A DNA stretch of 64,000 nt from Pilatotrama ljubarskyi (taxonomy: Eukaryota; Basidiomycota; Agaricomycetes; Polyporales; Polyporaceae), in contig MU277681.1 in assembly GCA_022385805.1 (NCBI GenBank), positions 258,160 to 322,159 on the forward strand. The letters run 5' to 3'. A program made the position numbers and the translations under genes. The notes under the pieces were generated by a model. That model was not told the DNA's origin, ran no database searches, and saw only the letters and a list, made by a program, of their open reading frames with translations. Positions 23,768 to 35,013 of the stretch are shown piece after piece; position 1 is the first letter of the stretch, and each line of letters starts with the position of its first letter.

Positions 23768-25655
23768 CGTGGCAACGTTGAGAATCAGATTCAGAATCGT
23801 CGACGTCGACGCTCATCTCTACTTGTAATTAACTCGATGCTCGACGTAGTCCACTTGCTCGCAGGACTGCCCTCTCTCTGACCGGCGAGTCGCAGCTGGC
23901 TCTCTCCGCCCATGGACCTCTCGGCAAGCATTTCTGCCTACCACCACCTGGATATATCTCCTCGATGGCTGCTAGCTCGACCGGTCCTTTACTGCATGGG
24001 TCTCGGCTGTCTTGTCCTGCTCTGCGACTGTGCGCCTGGAGACAGCCCATACTGACCACCACACTGCTTTCTCTCAGCTTTCTCTTGCACTCCTGGGCTT
24101 TACTCCGCAACTAGTACTCATGCATGGGCTGGTCTCGGGGATCCTTGAATGTACCCTGCAAGCTTGGGCTCACTTGCGACTCACGGACACCCTCCTGTAT
24201 GCTCGGCAACCATCACAGGTGACTGGCTTCTGTGCTAACTGGAATGTGTGGTCTGTGGATGTTGGCGACTCCACTCACCTTGCTTGCCGTCTCAGGTGTC
24301 AACTTGCCGCTGTCTGGGAGCTGTCACATCCTCGTCGTCTCTGGGCTCGGCTACGGCTATAGTGGCTCGTGTTTCCTCGGCTTCATGCATCTACCTTGAC
24401 AGCCGTACCGTCAGGTCTCCTGATCTCGACGCCGTTCGAACAACAGGATAGGGGAGTTGGCAGGCAGTGTTGCTCGTGTATGGTAGTATTGGTGGTCATC
24501 ATGTATATTGTCCATGTATATGAGATAGCAATGAATGGTAGTATCATACGCTCCGTTACCTCGGAAGTGCACCGTCTCTGTGCCCAAGCATTGTCTTAGG
24601 AACTGTCTTGGGGCTGGTCTTATTTGTCTTGCACAAAGATGTACAGTCTTACCATAGGAACTCGACATAACCTATGTAAGACGAGCTATCTTATGTCTTA
24701 CATGATCTTATACCGCCTTGATGTCTTGTACAAGACAGGAATGACAGGGTGTGATTTTGCTGATGAAGGGAGGGGTTTGAGGGCGAGATTCTTCGTCTTC
24801 CGAGTCAGAGTGGAAGCCGTCGGGACGAGGACGGTTTGGGTCTGGGCTAGGAGTGCGGTAAGATCTGTCAGAAGGTGCAGCAAACATCGCCCGCCGTAGG
24901 CCGGAGTTGTCCCAGAGGGGCTTCGAGGGAGGCGGTAGATCAGCCATGGCTCTCTCGAACCTCTGGCAGGGGATTGGGAGTGGTTAGGGAGCTGCACTTA
25001 CCGAAAGGTGATCTCCTCGAGATTTATAGGTGAGCAATGCTTAGCCACACGCTTTGCTGCGCTATTGTGAGTCAAAGAGGGAGGCTGTGGAACAAAGGAT
25101 GTCGGAGGCACGAGGCAAGCCAACGTAGGGTGGCTAAAATGAGAGGGGAAGTGAATAGGCGCGTGCTACGCGAACTTGTTCAAGCCGCAGGAGCGGAACA
25201 CGTGCCTCCGCGCACACCGTCTCAACGCGTCTCTTCCAGCGCACTGAAAATATTCAGGCGTACGGCAGGTCACCACCAAGAGACTGTGAAGTGCTCTAAT
25301 AGAGGCTCTGCTAGTAGTAGTAAGGGTTTCGCAACGGCAGCCTGGTCCGCCTCCAAGTTGGGATGCGTGACAGTAACACCATGGCGTCGGTGGCTGTGTC
25401 CTGCGGGGCTTGAGCAACGCGATCAAGCATCATCATACTGGCACCCCCGCGAAAGGTTGAACTTGGCTTCCCTCCGTGGCTCAAAATCGTTCTCTTGCCG
25501 TTTTTTGTACAATCCAGACGAATGAGGCACCCGACTAGTACACATACTACTGTATATCTACTTGTATTTTACCTACCGGCCATTGCACTGCGGGCCGTCT
25601 GCATGTGAACTTGACCTGTCGGCTTCCCAGGGGGAGTACCCTTGCAGTACGCTAC
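23768..25655. other. Relic region, possible retroelement debris
   Basis: No intact gene. A minus-strand open frame at 24708-24947 starts with an ATG and encodes a Pro- and Ser-rich peptide with an acidic patch, which could be the start of a gag-like protein. Near 24450-24480 a purine-rich run is followed by TGTTGCTCG, which looks like a polypurine tract next to a long terminal repeat start. I could not find a matching second terminal repeat. A short inverted repeat, ATGTAAGAC at 24674-24682 and GTCTTACAT at 24695-24703, lies in the same area. Confidence 0.35.
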
Positions 25656-25750
25656 TCAATGTACAGCGAGGGCGAGGTCTACAACGTCGTCGATGCCGGG
25701 TCTTACCCTGCTTGACGCTCGTGAATACTGTCGGACCATCGCCGCTCGGT
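25656..25750 (-). pseudogene. Broken fragment of ureG 3' exon
   Basis: On the minus strand the sequence encodes [14 protein letters not shown], identical to the UreG end at 1-189. After a frameshift it continues as GIDDVVDLALAVH and then a stop. Four extra bases at the junction break the frame. Third positions differ at many codons, so the copy is not recent. No upstream ureG exons are visible here. Confidence 0.85.
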
Positions 25751-26160
25751 TTGCACGACAAAAGTGCACCGACTCCAGAACCTGGGACAGTGTCGTGGAG
25801 TGCGCTGCCCCCACTAATGAATTCCATACCGAACGGGCCATCGATGACATGATTCTCAAGGTGGCAAAGCAGATCCTGGAATGTCCTGACGCTGTCAAAG
25901 GCCTTGGAATTGGGGATATTTGTCGTGTTGGCATCTCTATCCATACTAAGCGCTAGGGACGCGCCCGCGAGGTGGCGGTTGTAATCAGTCTGCGGATGCT
26001 TCAACAATTCCACGTACTGTACACGTAGTACACTGTATCGTGGCATGTAAGACAACTCGGAAAGGTCTCTCGGCACCCTAGATGCGCTTCAGATGAGCGC
26101 CCTGCGATGTATCTCACGGTATTGTGTTTGACCTTGAAATATGCAGCGTGAGGTTGAGCA

Positions 26161-27741
26161 TCAGTCCACCTCGGGTATCGGCAGCCCCGCCGCCTTTGCT
26201 ATCCGCACGACGTTCTCCGCCTAGCGACACAAAACCGCACCTCGTGAGTACACTCTGTATGCGCGCGTTCGAGAGTGAACGCACCTGCTTGATCATCGGG
26301 GCGTCGATCATCTCCATCCCGCCGCCCTCGAGCTCGAGACCAGCAGCACCCTTGTTCGCAAGGTGCGCCTTCTCCATCTGCTTGAGGATGCGCGCTGCGC
26401 GGAGTATCTCTGAGATGCAAGGAGGTACCGGATGTGAGCACCCCTTCCTGGAGCACGGGGGGCACCAGTGGGCAGGCTATCATCACGTACCTTTGGAGCT
26501 GGGCACGAACGTTGACTGGATGATGTCGACTTGGCTAGGATGGATGGCTTGCTGTATGAGCAGCGACACAGCCATCAGTTCCGAAGAGGGATGTAGGGAC
26601 GTGCTCGGCGACTTGCCTTGCCGGTAAACCCGAGTCGCCGTCCGTCCTCGCACTCGTTCCGCAGGTAATCTAGGTCTTTGTAGTTCACGCAAACCTACGG
26701 ATGCATCGGCTCAGCATGAAACAGCACGAGCCGAGTCCGCATGTCGTACCATGTCAATGGCCTTGAGCTTGAAGGCCTTTGCGGTGACGGCAATGTGCGA
26801 GCGGGTGTAGAGGAGCTCTTGACGGGAGGTCGTACGGATTATGCCCGTGTCCGCGCAGTCTGCCTCGGTAATTCAGTCATCCGCTGCCTTGGGAAGGGGC
26901 GACACCGTAACGCTTACAATCTTCCGCGGCAAACTATCGTATAGGGAGCACGCTGATGAGCCAATTTGGCGGAGCAAGGCGTCCGGGTCATGCCACATGA
27001 CGTACCAGCAGAGCGGACAGCTGTCCTCCTATGGCAGGTCCGTACTGTGACTTCCAGGCCGCGATCTCGCCGAGGTTGTACATCGCTTTAGCGCTCTCGA
27101 TGCTCGCGACGATTTGGACGGGCGGGCCGTCCGGGTCGCGGAACTGGTGTGCTTTGTACGATATGAAGATCTCCTCAGACACCTGGTCGAGATCCCGTGC
27201 CGAGTGAATCTTGGGGAGCACCAGAGTCCGTATACAAGGCAAGCGCATCTGCCAGTGGCCGGTGGGACGTCACGGAAGACAATCCATTGGGAGGAGTGGG
27301 AAGGAGCTCACAGCCTGCGCAATGTCATCGACGAAGAATGGCGTCGCGTTCGAGTTCAGTCTGACGGCGATGCGTTCATGGGACGGAAGACTGTGGGCAT
27401 GCGTCTTCGTTCCTGATGCATGAGACCACTGATCCGGGCGACGAAGGGATACACTCACTGACAGGAAATGGGCCAGTCTGCCTCTGGCACCATTCTTGTC
27501 CGCTGGGGACGGGGGCACGCTGTCCTCCAGGTCGTAGATGATGACATCCGAGTTCGTGGTGAGTGACTTCTGCAGCATGCGCTCCGCCGTCGCGGGCACT
27601 TCCAGGCACAACAGTTGGAATGCGAGCCGCGTGAAGAGACGCCCGGAGGAAACACACCGTAGAGATACGATCTGCCGAGCGATTCCCTCGTCTCTCCTCG
27701 AGTCAGGGACGAGCCGGAGTCAGAGGTTTCTATGAACGCAT
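26161..27741 (-). CDS. HpcH/HpaI aldolase, citrate lyase beta-like (CLYBL type)
   Basis: This is a CitE/CLYBL-type TIM-barrel lyase. Its animal relatives are mitochondrial and act on malyl/citramalyl-CoA-type substrates; the substrate here is not known. Recognisable blocks run in order: SERM-type VPATAERMLQKSL with VIIYDLEDSVPPSPADK, RIAVRLNS, VLPKIHSARDL, IVASIESAKAM, the short exon FAAEDY, DTGIIRTTSRQELL, FKLKAIDMVCVNY, GFTGKQAIHPSQVD and the terminal GGGMEMIDAPMIKQ. Exons from the 3' end are 26161-26220, 26285-26409, 26491-26551, 26617-26694, 26750-26859, 26918-26933 (only 16 bp), 27006-27248, then 27312 upward. The intron at 26552-26616 has a GC donor. The extreme N-terminus is unresolved: 27741 is the nearest plausible ATG but needs a weak splice donor. 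Broken copies of its 3' end lie at 21724-21900. Confidence 0.82.
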
Positions 27742-28381
27742 GGAGTCACGCTTCGTTTTGCATACTGGTGTCACTGTCATGGCTACCTTGACTGCCAGTA
27801 GTACCGTTGGCATTGCCTAGCTGTGTCGAGAAGGAGACCATTTGATTCTTGGACGGCCAAGCTATGCGCAGCCTCAACCTGGGCTCCAGCTGAACGCCAG
27901 ACTCCGAAAGCCTTGTAGAAAGCGGACGCCAGCTGCCACGAAGCATCATGGTCTCAAGCACAGCTAGAGTGGCGCGAAGTCAACTTCGGGCTCACAGCTC
28001 GCAATAACCAGGTCCCAAGCTATCGGGGCTCCGACACCAACGTGCCGATGTGCGGTGTGATTCAGGAGGGAACGTCCGCGGGCGTCTAAACCCGGCATAT
28101 GTATCAGTCCGAGAAAGTCGGGATACGACGACCACACCGTCTTTGCATCCCCAACCCCCCCACGCGCTATTACAGCGGGGAGACGGCCTCGGCAGCGATC
28201 CAAGGTGCAAGTCGGTGCACCGCGCCCGGCGCCCTGAAGCTTGAAGGCCCAGGGTAAGCCGTAGAGGAACGCGTGTGCAGACACGGATACGACCAGGTAA
28301 CTCGTACATAGGATGGCCTCAAACGTAATATTACACTACCGCGGCGTGCACGATCATCCAGAGCAACAGGGCGTACAAACT
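27742..28381. other. Intergenic region
   Basis: About 640 bp between the 5' end of the CLYBL-type gene and the 3' end of the Cwf19 gene. Minus-strand frames at 27746-27961 and 27964-28284 are open but have no recognisable motif. Confidence 0.4.
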
Positions 28382-31233
28382 TCAGGAGCGCTCAATCATG
28401 CCCGTCCAGTCGAACTTATCGTACTTCTCCTTGAACTTCTTCACCCGCTCCTTGTTCTGCCAGAACTCTATACGACGCGGTCGGCGCCAGCGGCGTGGCT
28501 CGACGTCCAAGAGATTTCCAATGATCTCCGCTGCAAACCACCTGTTCACAGAGCCCTCAATATGGCTGGTCGGACACGAGTCAATGCGTGCACACTCACC
28601 GAGGGAATTCACCGCCACCCTTCTCTCCCTCGTCAACATCTTCTTCGCCGTTTCCGGAGGCTTCACTTGTGCCTTCGATGACGTGGCCATAGCCCTTTTC
28701 GCCCTTGTAGTCGAACTGGACCATGAAGTAGGGCAGATTAGGAACCATGGCCCGCCGGAAGCCTCCTGGCCGTGCGGAGAAGTCGATGAGCTTCTTGTGT
28801 TGCGACCACTCGGTCTCGGACATCAGTATCGATTCCTACAGGCAGAATTAGTGTCGAGGGCCTCGTCGCGGAAGAATGACCTAGAGTATACCTTGAAGTA
28901 ACCAGGGATGAGCTCGAACTGTTCCCACGGCAGCGGAACGCACTCGATGTACGTGTGCTTCTGCGCCTTGATCGACAGAACTGTCTCATAGAAGACGACA
29001 CCCTTGTCTTCTTCCGCGAACATGCGCATGAGACACTTCATGAAGTTCTGTTCGAAACCGTTCATGAATCCAACTACGTCCTTGCACAGATAATGGCTCG
29101 GGCGTACCTTCACCTCGTCCCACATGTCATCGTCTCCCTCCAGCGTAGACAAGTGATGCGGGATAGGAACGATCAAGCAGTGTCCGTCTGTCAACTCCTC
29201 GTTGAGGGTGCAAGAAAGGTAGGTGCGCGTTCCCATCGCGATGATGGGTGCTTTCGGCAGGGAGTCGTCCTCTCCGTAGCAGAACGGACACGACGCAAGA
29301 ACTTTCAGGGTCCTCTTGTAGTCTGACTTCAATATGAGCACTACTGCTTGCAACAGAGGCATTTTGAGCTTCACCGTTTATGGCGAATTGTCGCTTCATG
29401 AAGTCTGAGCGCATCTTCTTCCTTGCGAGTTTATCCGCGTTGTCGTCCATATAGTCGATGTCGTTCTGGGGGCAACAGGCGAATCAGAACATGGCCAACT
29501 GCAGCTCTGATGTGCATACCTGGAACCCGCCATCAGTCATGACGGACCGCGCGAACTCCGCGTCGAGGTTCTTCTGGTCAGCCATACCGGCACCGAACCT
29601 CTCTTGCCTGAGCATCTCCCCAAGAGTGATGTTGTCATCATCAGGATCGACCCTGATCATCTCGCCGGTCCTGGGGTCGCGCTGCTCGACCTGAAGCTAT
29701 CGTTAGACAGCGAACATGCTCTGGAACCGATTGACATACCTTGGGCTTGGGCCTGCGGTTACCCGGGGGAGGAGGCGCGTCGTTCTTGCCTTGACCGACA
29801 TCGTACAATCGGCCATGGATGTCCAGGGTAGGGAGGACCTCCACCCGCGTCCGGACATTGTCGTCGCCCCCTTCCTCGCCGTTCGCCCGCCGCAACTCCT
29901 GCTCGTACTCTTTCTCCAGCGCCTCGGCATCCGGGGAATTCATCAGCTTGGCACGCAGGACTTTCGCCTGCAACTTGTTCAGGGATGACGGGGACAGCGC
30001 ACGCTTCTTCGACCCCACCATGGTCAGGTTCGGAGTGACCGCGGACGGTATGGGGGCGTGCGCCTGTGCAAGAGCAGTGCCTGTGGTCTGACCGACGCGC
30101 GTGGTCTCAAGCCGCTTGCTCTCGCCAACGCCCGGTGTGGGTGGGCCACTGCGGTCCAAGTCTGGCCTGCGGAAAGAGGAGCTCCGGCTCGTCGCCCCAC
30201 TCGGCGTGAAGTCGTTGAACATGAGCCGCCGCTCTCCTTCGCGCTCCTTTCCTTTCCCTTTACGTTCGCCTGCCCTCGACGCGCGTCGGCCCTCCCGCTC
30301 GTCGAGAATACGCCGCTCCTCCTTTGCCTCCTCGAACGCTTCTAATGAGCCAAATCGGTCAATGGCGACCTCCTCGACTGGGCGACCCTCCTCTTCTGCA
30401 GTCTCGTATACCCTTCGCAACTTCATCATACGCCATTGTGACCCAGGGCCGCCGGCAACAATGGCCTTAGGCGCAGCATCGGGAAGCTCGTCGACGCTCT
30501 TCCCCTCCTTAAGCGCGGTGTTGAGCTCCTTGTGGCTGATGTAAGGCTAGCCACAGTGTCAGAGGTCAAGTCTTCCCAACCTGCAACGCATTGGCAGTTA
30601 CAAGAGCCTCAACGTACCTTGTCAGGGTCTGGACGGCTGTCCTCCGGCTTCTTCCTCTTCACCTCCGTTCCCAGACTCGAGAAGAAGTCCACCGTGCCAT
30701 TCGCCGTCCTATTGTTCCCCCTGGACTCGCCGTAGCCCTCCGTCATATCTTCGTCCATAGGTACGGGGGTGTCAGTCGCCAGAGTCGCGGGCACCAGGGG
30801 CGTCGTGGGCGGCATCAGCATCCATTCATCTCTCTTCAGCACCGTCTCAGTGCGTAGAGGCGGCGGTAGGGGCGGGTCTCCCGGACGTTCCTCCGCTCTG
30901 CTCGTAATCTTCAGGTCCTCTGCGCTGGGGATGTCTGTGGCTAGAGGCTGTTCGTTGGGACGACACGCGCGCTGCGTCAAGATAGCAGCACTACAGACGA
31001 GAAGGTTGTGGACGCACCACTTCACCCTCCATGTCAATATTCTTCTCAATCCACATGTCGTCGTCGTTCGGATCATCATCCACAATGTGCAGGTGGCCTG
31101 TCTCGTCCGTGCGCGATCGCTTCCTGCTGCTTTCCTTGTCGGATTTGTGCCGCCGCTTGCTCTTGTGCTCGTGGTCGTCCCTGTCGTGACGATGCTTGTG
31201 CTTCGAGGCGTGTCTCGCGTCGTCGTCGCCCAT
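28382..31233 (-). CDS. CWF19: Cwf19-like pre-mRNA splicing / intron lariat factor
   Basis: Cwf19 (CWF19L2 type) binds the post-catalytic spliceosome and helps lariat debranching and spliceosome disassembly. Nine exons (31018-31233, 30618-30971, 29740-30546, 29520-29690, 29375-29465, 29108-29322, 28892-29047, 28600-28835, 28382-28541) sum to 801 residues. The N-terminus is a Lys/Arg/His/Asp-rich segment. A long charged middle follows, including IRVDPDDDNITLGEMLRQER. The CwfJ C-terminal domain 1 starts near residue 547 with CPFCYGEDDSLPKAP, then GHCLIVPIPHH (HIT-like) and HTYIECVPLPWE. Domain 2 has FSARPGGFRRAMVPNLPYF and ends in WRRPRRIEFWQNKERV. The ATG at 31233 opens the basic N-terminus. 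The gene lies head-to-tail with the acyl-CoA ligase upstream of it, 363 bp apart. Confidence 0.93.
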
Positions 31234-31596
31234 GTTTGGGGACAGATATACAGGGCAGCAGTATAGGACGTGGAGGTGAAAGATGTCAGAAAGTCAGAAA
31301 GTAGTATAAAGTACAGTCGAGAGCCAGCTGGCTGAGAACCCTACAGAGACTCGGACATGGCCATATTGCGTCACTCGCACCGCACTCCAGATTAGGCAAC
31401 TTTAGTAGATCGCACTCGGCGGGCCGGGCCCTCTCCGCTCCCATTTCGCAAGACGTTCGAGGGCATGAAGCTGCTGGATTCGTGAGAGAATATGACTAGA
31501 GATACATCTTGGAGAGGTCTACAAAGACGAGGTTCCAAGAGAGCAGAAGAGAGAAAGCATACACTACTGTAAGTTGATGAAGCAGTTGGGACCTTG
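31234..31596. other. Short intergenic region between two minus-strand genes
   Basis: 363 bp that must hold the terminator of the acyl-CoA ligase gene and the promoter of the Cwf19 gene. No clear TATA element is seen. Confidence 0.5.
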
Positions 31597-33736
31597 TTAC
31601 AGCTTGGCCTTGGGCTTGTTGGCATGCTGCTGTTCGTATCGGTCCTGCAACACGCGCCGCAAGACCTTCCCCGTCGGGTTCTTCGGTATCTGCATGAGAC
31701 ACGCGGTCAGCGATCTCCACCTCCGACGCACAGAAAGGGTCCCCACCTCATCGACCACCTCGATCCCGCCCCTCAGCCACTTATACTTGCTGAGGTTCTT
31801 CTGGATCCACGTATGCAGCGCCTGGACGACCTCCTTCTCTCCACGCCGCTGGCCCTCGTCACTCAGGACAATCCACGCACGCGGTACCTTCTCGTCCGAG
31901 GTGCGGCCGCCAGAGACGCCGGCGACGGTGACGTCGCTGATGAGCTTCTCCGGGTGCGCGAGGAGCGCATTCTCGATCTCCGTCGGGGAGACCTGCGCGC
32001 CGGACACCTTGAGGATGTCCTTCACGCGCTCGACGAAGCTGTCGCGTACAGTCAGTCGAGCGGCATGAACATCAGGCAGGAAGAGCGCACAAGAAATGCT
32101 GGTCCTCATCCACCCTGAAACGGTCGCCGGTGTGCACCCAGCCGTCGACGAACGTCTCCTTCGTCGCCCTCTCGTTTCGCCAGTAGCCCTTCGCGACGTT
32201 CTCGCCGAGGAGCCAGAGTTCTCCAGGCTCGTTCGGCCCGGCGAGCGTACCGTCGTCTTTCACGATCTTCGCCTCCATGCCTGGGAGAAGGACCCCGACA
32301 CTGCCGAGCTTGGGTCCACCAAACTTTGCGGGTGCCGTACGGGTGGCAGATATCGTCTACGCACGGCTTAGGATTACAGGACGCGAGTCAAGATGAGTGG
32401 TCGTGGGACTTACAACTTCCGACATGCCGTAGCCTAACGCGCACATGAGCATGAAACACGGCTACGGAATCGCGCAGCACTACTTACCCTCTCCGACCGA
32501 CTGCGCATTCTTGAGCATGCTCTTGAATGTCAGCGCCAGCTTGGGTGGCATATGCGCAGCCCCGCTTCCCGTCAGCACTATCGAGCTGAGGTCGGTCTCC
32601 TTGGCCTTCCGATGGTTCACCAGTTGGAGCATCGCTGGCGGGGTAAGGCTCAATATCGAGACGCGATACCTAACAAGAAAGGATGAGGTCGACTGGAGGA
32701 CGCCTCGGCGGATGAGACGCACTTCGGAATGAGGTCGAGGACGACGTCCGCGTTCCACTTGGGGATGACCACGGTCGGGACCGCCTGCCATACGGGCCGG
32801 ATGCACACGTAGTGCAAGCCATAAGTGTGATAGATCGGCAGAAAGCCGAGAGAAACGGGTTGGAAATCCTGCATACGGCCGACTTAGCAACCGCTGTCCT
32901 GCGCGCGTAAGGCTTCGAATGCGCACCTGCATTGCCGCGGCCTCTCCTTCGTACTCTACTGCCACCGCTACCTGGATCAACGAGGCCATCACATTGCGTT
33001 GTGTGATCATGACAGCTGCGGTCGCTTGAGCCTCCAAAGCGGTGTCTCCAGTATGGAAGAGACTCACCCTTAGGAAGCCCGCTCGTTCCGCTTGAGAAGA
33101 CGAGGTACGCTAGTGTGTCCCGCGTAACCGGTCTACTCGGCACCCGGGGAACATGACGCTGGCGTATTGCGCTTATTGCGCTCGCGAGATCTGTCCTCCC
33201 TTCTACGCGCCCCTCTAGGATGTAGATCCGGTCTTGCGGTAGGCCCACGCTCTGCGATACCTCGAGAGCTTGTGGTAGCAGGCTTGGGTGGACGAACAAA
33301 CGCGTCGCGTCTGATGTGCGGAAGAGATGCTGCAGCTCAAACGCGGTGGAGGAAGCGGGGATGAGCGCGAAGGGAATCGCGGCCCTGAAGAGCGCGTGCA
33401 CAAGCGTAATGTATTCCTTACAGAGACGTCTCGGTCACATACAGTAGAACCACTGTCCACTGGAGCACTCACTAGGCAGTTTGTGCTCATGATCGCGACC
33501 ATTTCTCCCTCCGGCGCGAGCCCCAAACCGCCTTCAGCCACAGGCGTCAGAAGCGCGGTCGTGCAGTCGTACACCCGCTCCTTGAGCTCATTCTTGGACC
33601 ACTTCTTCCGAGCGAGAGGGTCTATTAGCAAGACCTTATCCTCCGGGTCTTGCAAGCCGGGCGAGCTGAACACGAAGTCGTGCGCGTTCTGATCCTTGAA
33701 GGCGGGGATGGGCGGGTAGAGCGACTTGTAGTGCAT
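31597..33736 (-). CDS. Acyl-CoA synthetase / 4-coumarate-CoA ligase-like, peroxisomal
   Basis: Member of the ANL superfamily of adenylating enzymes, which activates a carboxylic acid with ATP and transfers it to CoA. In order I see: N-terminal MHYKSLYPPIPAFK; the AMP-binding P-loop LVFSSGTSGLPKG split by an intron; LGFLPIYHTYGL; LTGSGAAHMPPKL; GYGMSEV after a splice; the core GELWLLGENVAKGYW; VHTGDRFRVDED; the hinge VERVKDILKVSGAQVSPTEIE; and the catalytic-lysine motif PKNPTGKVLRR. The C-terminus is KAKL, whose last three residues AKL are a type 1 peroxisomal targeting signal. Introns interrupt the gene at least six times. The substrate (medium-chain acid, coumarate or other) cannot be told from the sequence. 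The start at 33736 is the ATG that precedes the usual N-terminus of this family. Confidence 0.9.
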
Positions 33737-34165
33737 ATCGCGTTCTGGACGTCGACGTTCTGAGCGGGGATCTAGGAAGGGTGGCAAGACGTGATTGATC
33801 CCGACGTCGAGGAGAAGGGGGGCCCGACGCCGCAATCAACAGCGGCTTTGTATGAGACTGCACAGCGCCGGGCTGGAAGGGCATTCCGGCGACCAGAGAG
33901 CCGGAGCAGTGAGCATCAGGGATGAGAAAATGATCAGGTGTTGAGGCCACAGCTATGCCCGGCTTTGTTTTGGGAGGGCATGACCGGCTCGTCGGCGTTT
34001 CTGGTGCCACATCATCCGGCACCCGGTCCAGTACAGAGGAAGGAGGAAAGCTACAGTCGTAATGAGGAGGTACGTATAGAGCTCGACAACTACAGACTGG
34101 GAAGCTTTTACGATATACGCACCAGACGACACTGGCAACTTCATGTACCAACCTCACCGGGATAG

Positions 34166-34200
34166 TGTAACGGCCCGGCCGGCGCTGCCCGGCCGTTACA
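34166..34200. repeat. Perfect 10-bp inverted repeat, GC-rich loop
   Basis: TGTAACGGCC at 34166-34175 is matched by GGCCGTTACA at 34191-34200, with a 15-bp loop that is itself nearly all G and C. The symmetry extends outward with one extra base (TAG on the left, ACTA on the right). Confidence 0.8.
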
Positions 34201-34883
34201 ACTAGAGTGGCTGGACCCGGCTTAGTCAACCGAGGTAACGGCTCTAGTAGGGTGTAATAGACTGGGAAAGTGGGACGGATAGTCCAACGGTTGTGCCGTG
34301 TGCAATTCCGGCGCGTTCCATTTTCCCCAGTTGTTACAGATAGTATCGAAGCATTCTTCCAAGTCTGTAGCGTATATGATCTACTGTACCAACCAAGACC
34401 CGGTATATACTGGTACAGTACCGGTCACATCGAGGCGTCCGGGTGCGTACAATGTTGCAGCGGCCCGACATCCGGTAGGTCGACGTCAGTATGCTGGCAC
34501 CACGGCAGGAGGACCGGCGATCATCGACATCGATCATCCGTCGACGACGACATCGACTGCACTCACCACAACGGCACCCAACTCGACCAAGACCTCTATG
34601 CTAGACATCCACTATATGCTATACCTCCTTCTCCCCTCTGTCGCACGGAATGCGCGCATCCAGGGTTTCAACTCTCCAGCATCGCTGTGAAGACGCAACG
34701 CAGAGTCTAGACCCCCCGCCTAGCGCAACAACCCACGAGCCTGCCGCGCGCACCCCGCGCGGAGACCACACGGTCGCAGCGCACGGCCCTTTTGCGGGCA
34801 GAGGGCGAACCTTCGAGCTTCGAGGGACAACCAGCCGAGCGGGCTGGCCACGGGTCCGCGAATACACAAGCGTATACATGCTG

Positions 34884-34893
34884 CGATATATAA
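34884..34893 (+). promoter_or_regulatory. TATA-like element upstream of the peroxiredoxin gene
   Basis: GATATATAAC about 120 bp before the peroxiredoxin ATG. The spacing suits a fungal TATA box. This is inferred from position and sequence only. Confidence 0.45.
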
Positions 34894-35013
34894 CGCAGGG
34901 AAGCCCCTGCCCCGGATCCTGAGACCGCCCTCCTCTCACGACCATTCCGCAACGACCCCTGCACGACCCCTAACGTCCAACCGCCCCGTGCTGAACACCG
35001 AACGCTGTACGCG

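Larger units (their letters stand above)
33737..35013. other. Divergent intergenic region with an inverted repeat
   Basis: About 1.3 kb between the minus-strand acyl-CoA ligase and the plus-strand peroxiredoxin, so it holds both promoters. It contains an inverted repeat at 34166-34200 and a TATA-like element at 34884-34893. I see no coding signal. Confidence 0.5.

Noticed and set aside
24670..24710. Possible hairpin terminator or regulatory RNA at the ATGTAAGAC/GTCTTACAT inverted repeat
   Set aside because: Eukaryotic context and relic surroundings make a hairpin terminator unlikely; kept only as a short repeat note.
25642..25956. Plus-strand open frame overlapping the ureG fragment
   Set aside because: It reads antisense through the ureG relic, so at least part is a shadow; no recognised motif.
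34260..34330. tRNA-like words (TAGTCCAACGG and similar)
   Set aside because: A box-A-like word is present but there is no matching B-box or foldable cloverleaf in the surrounding bases.
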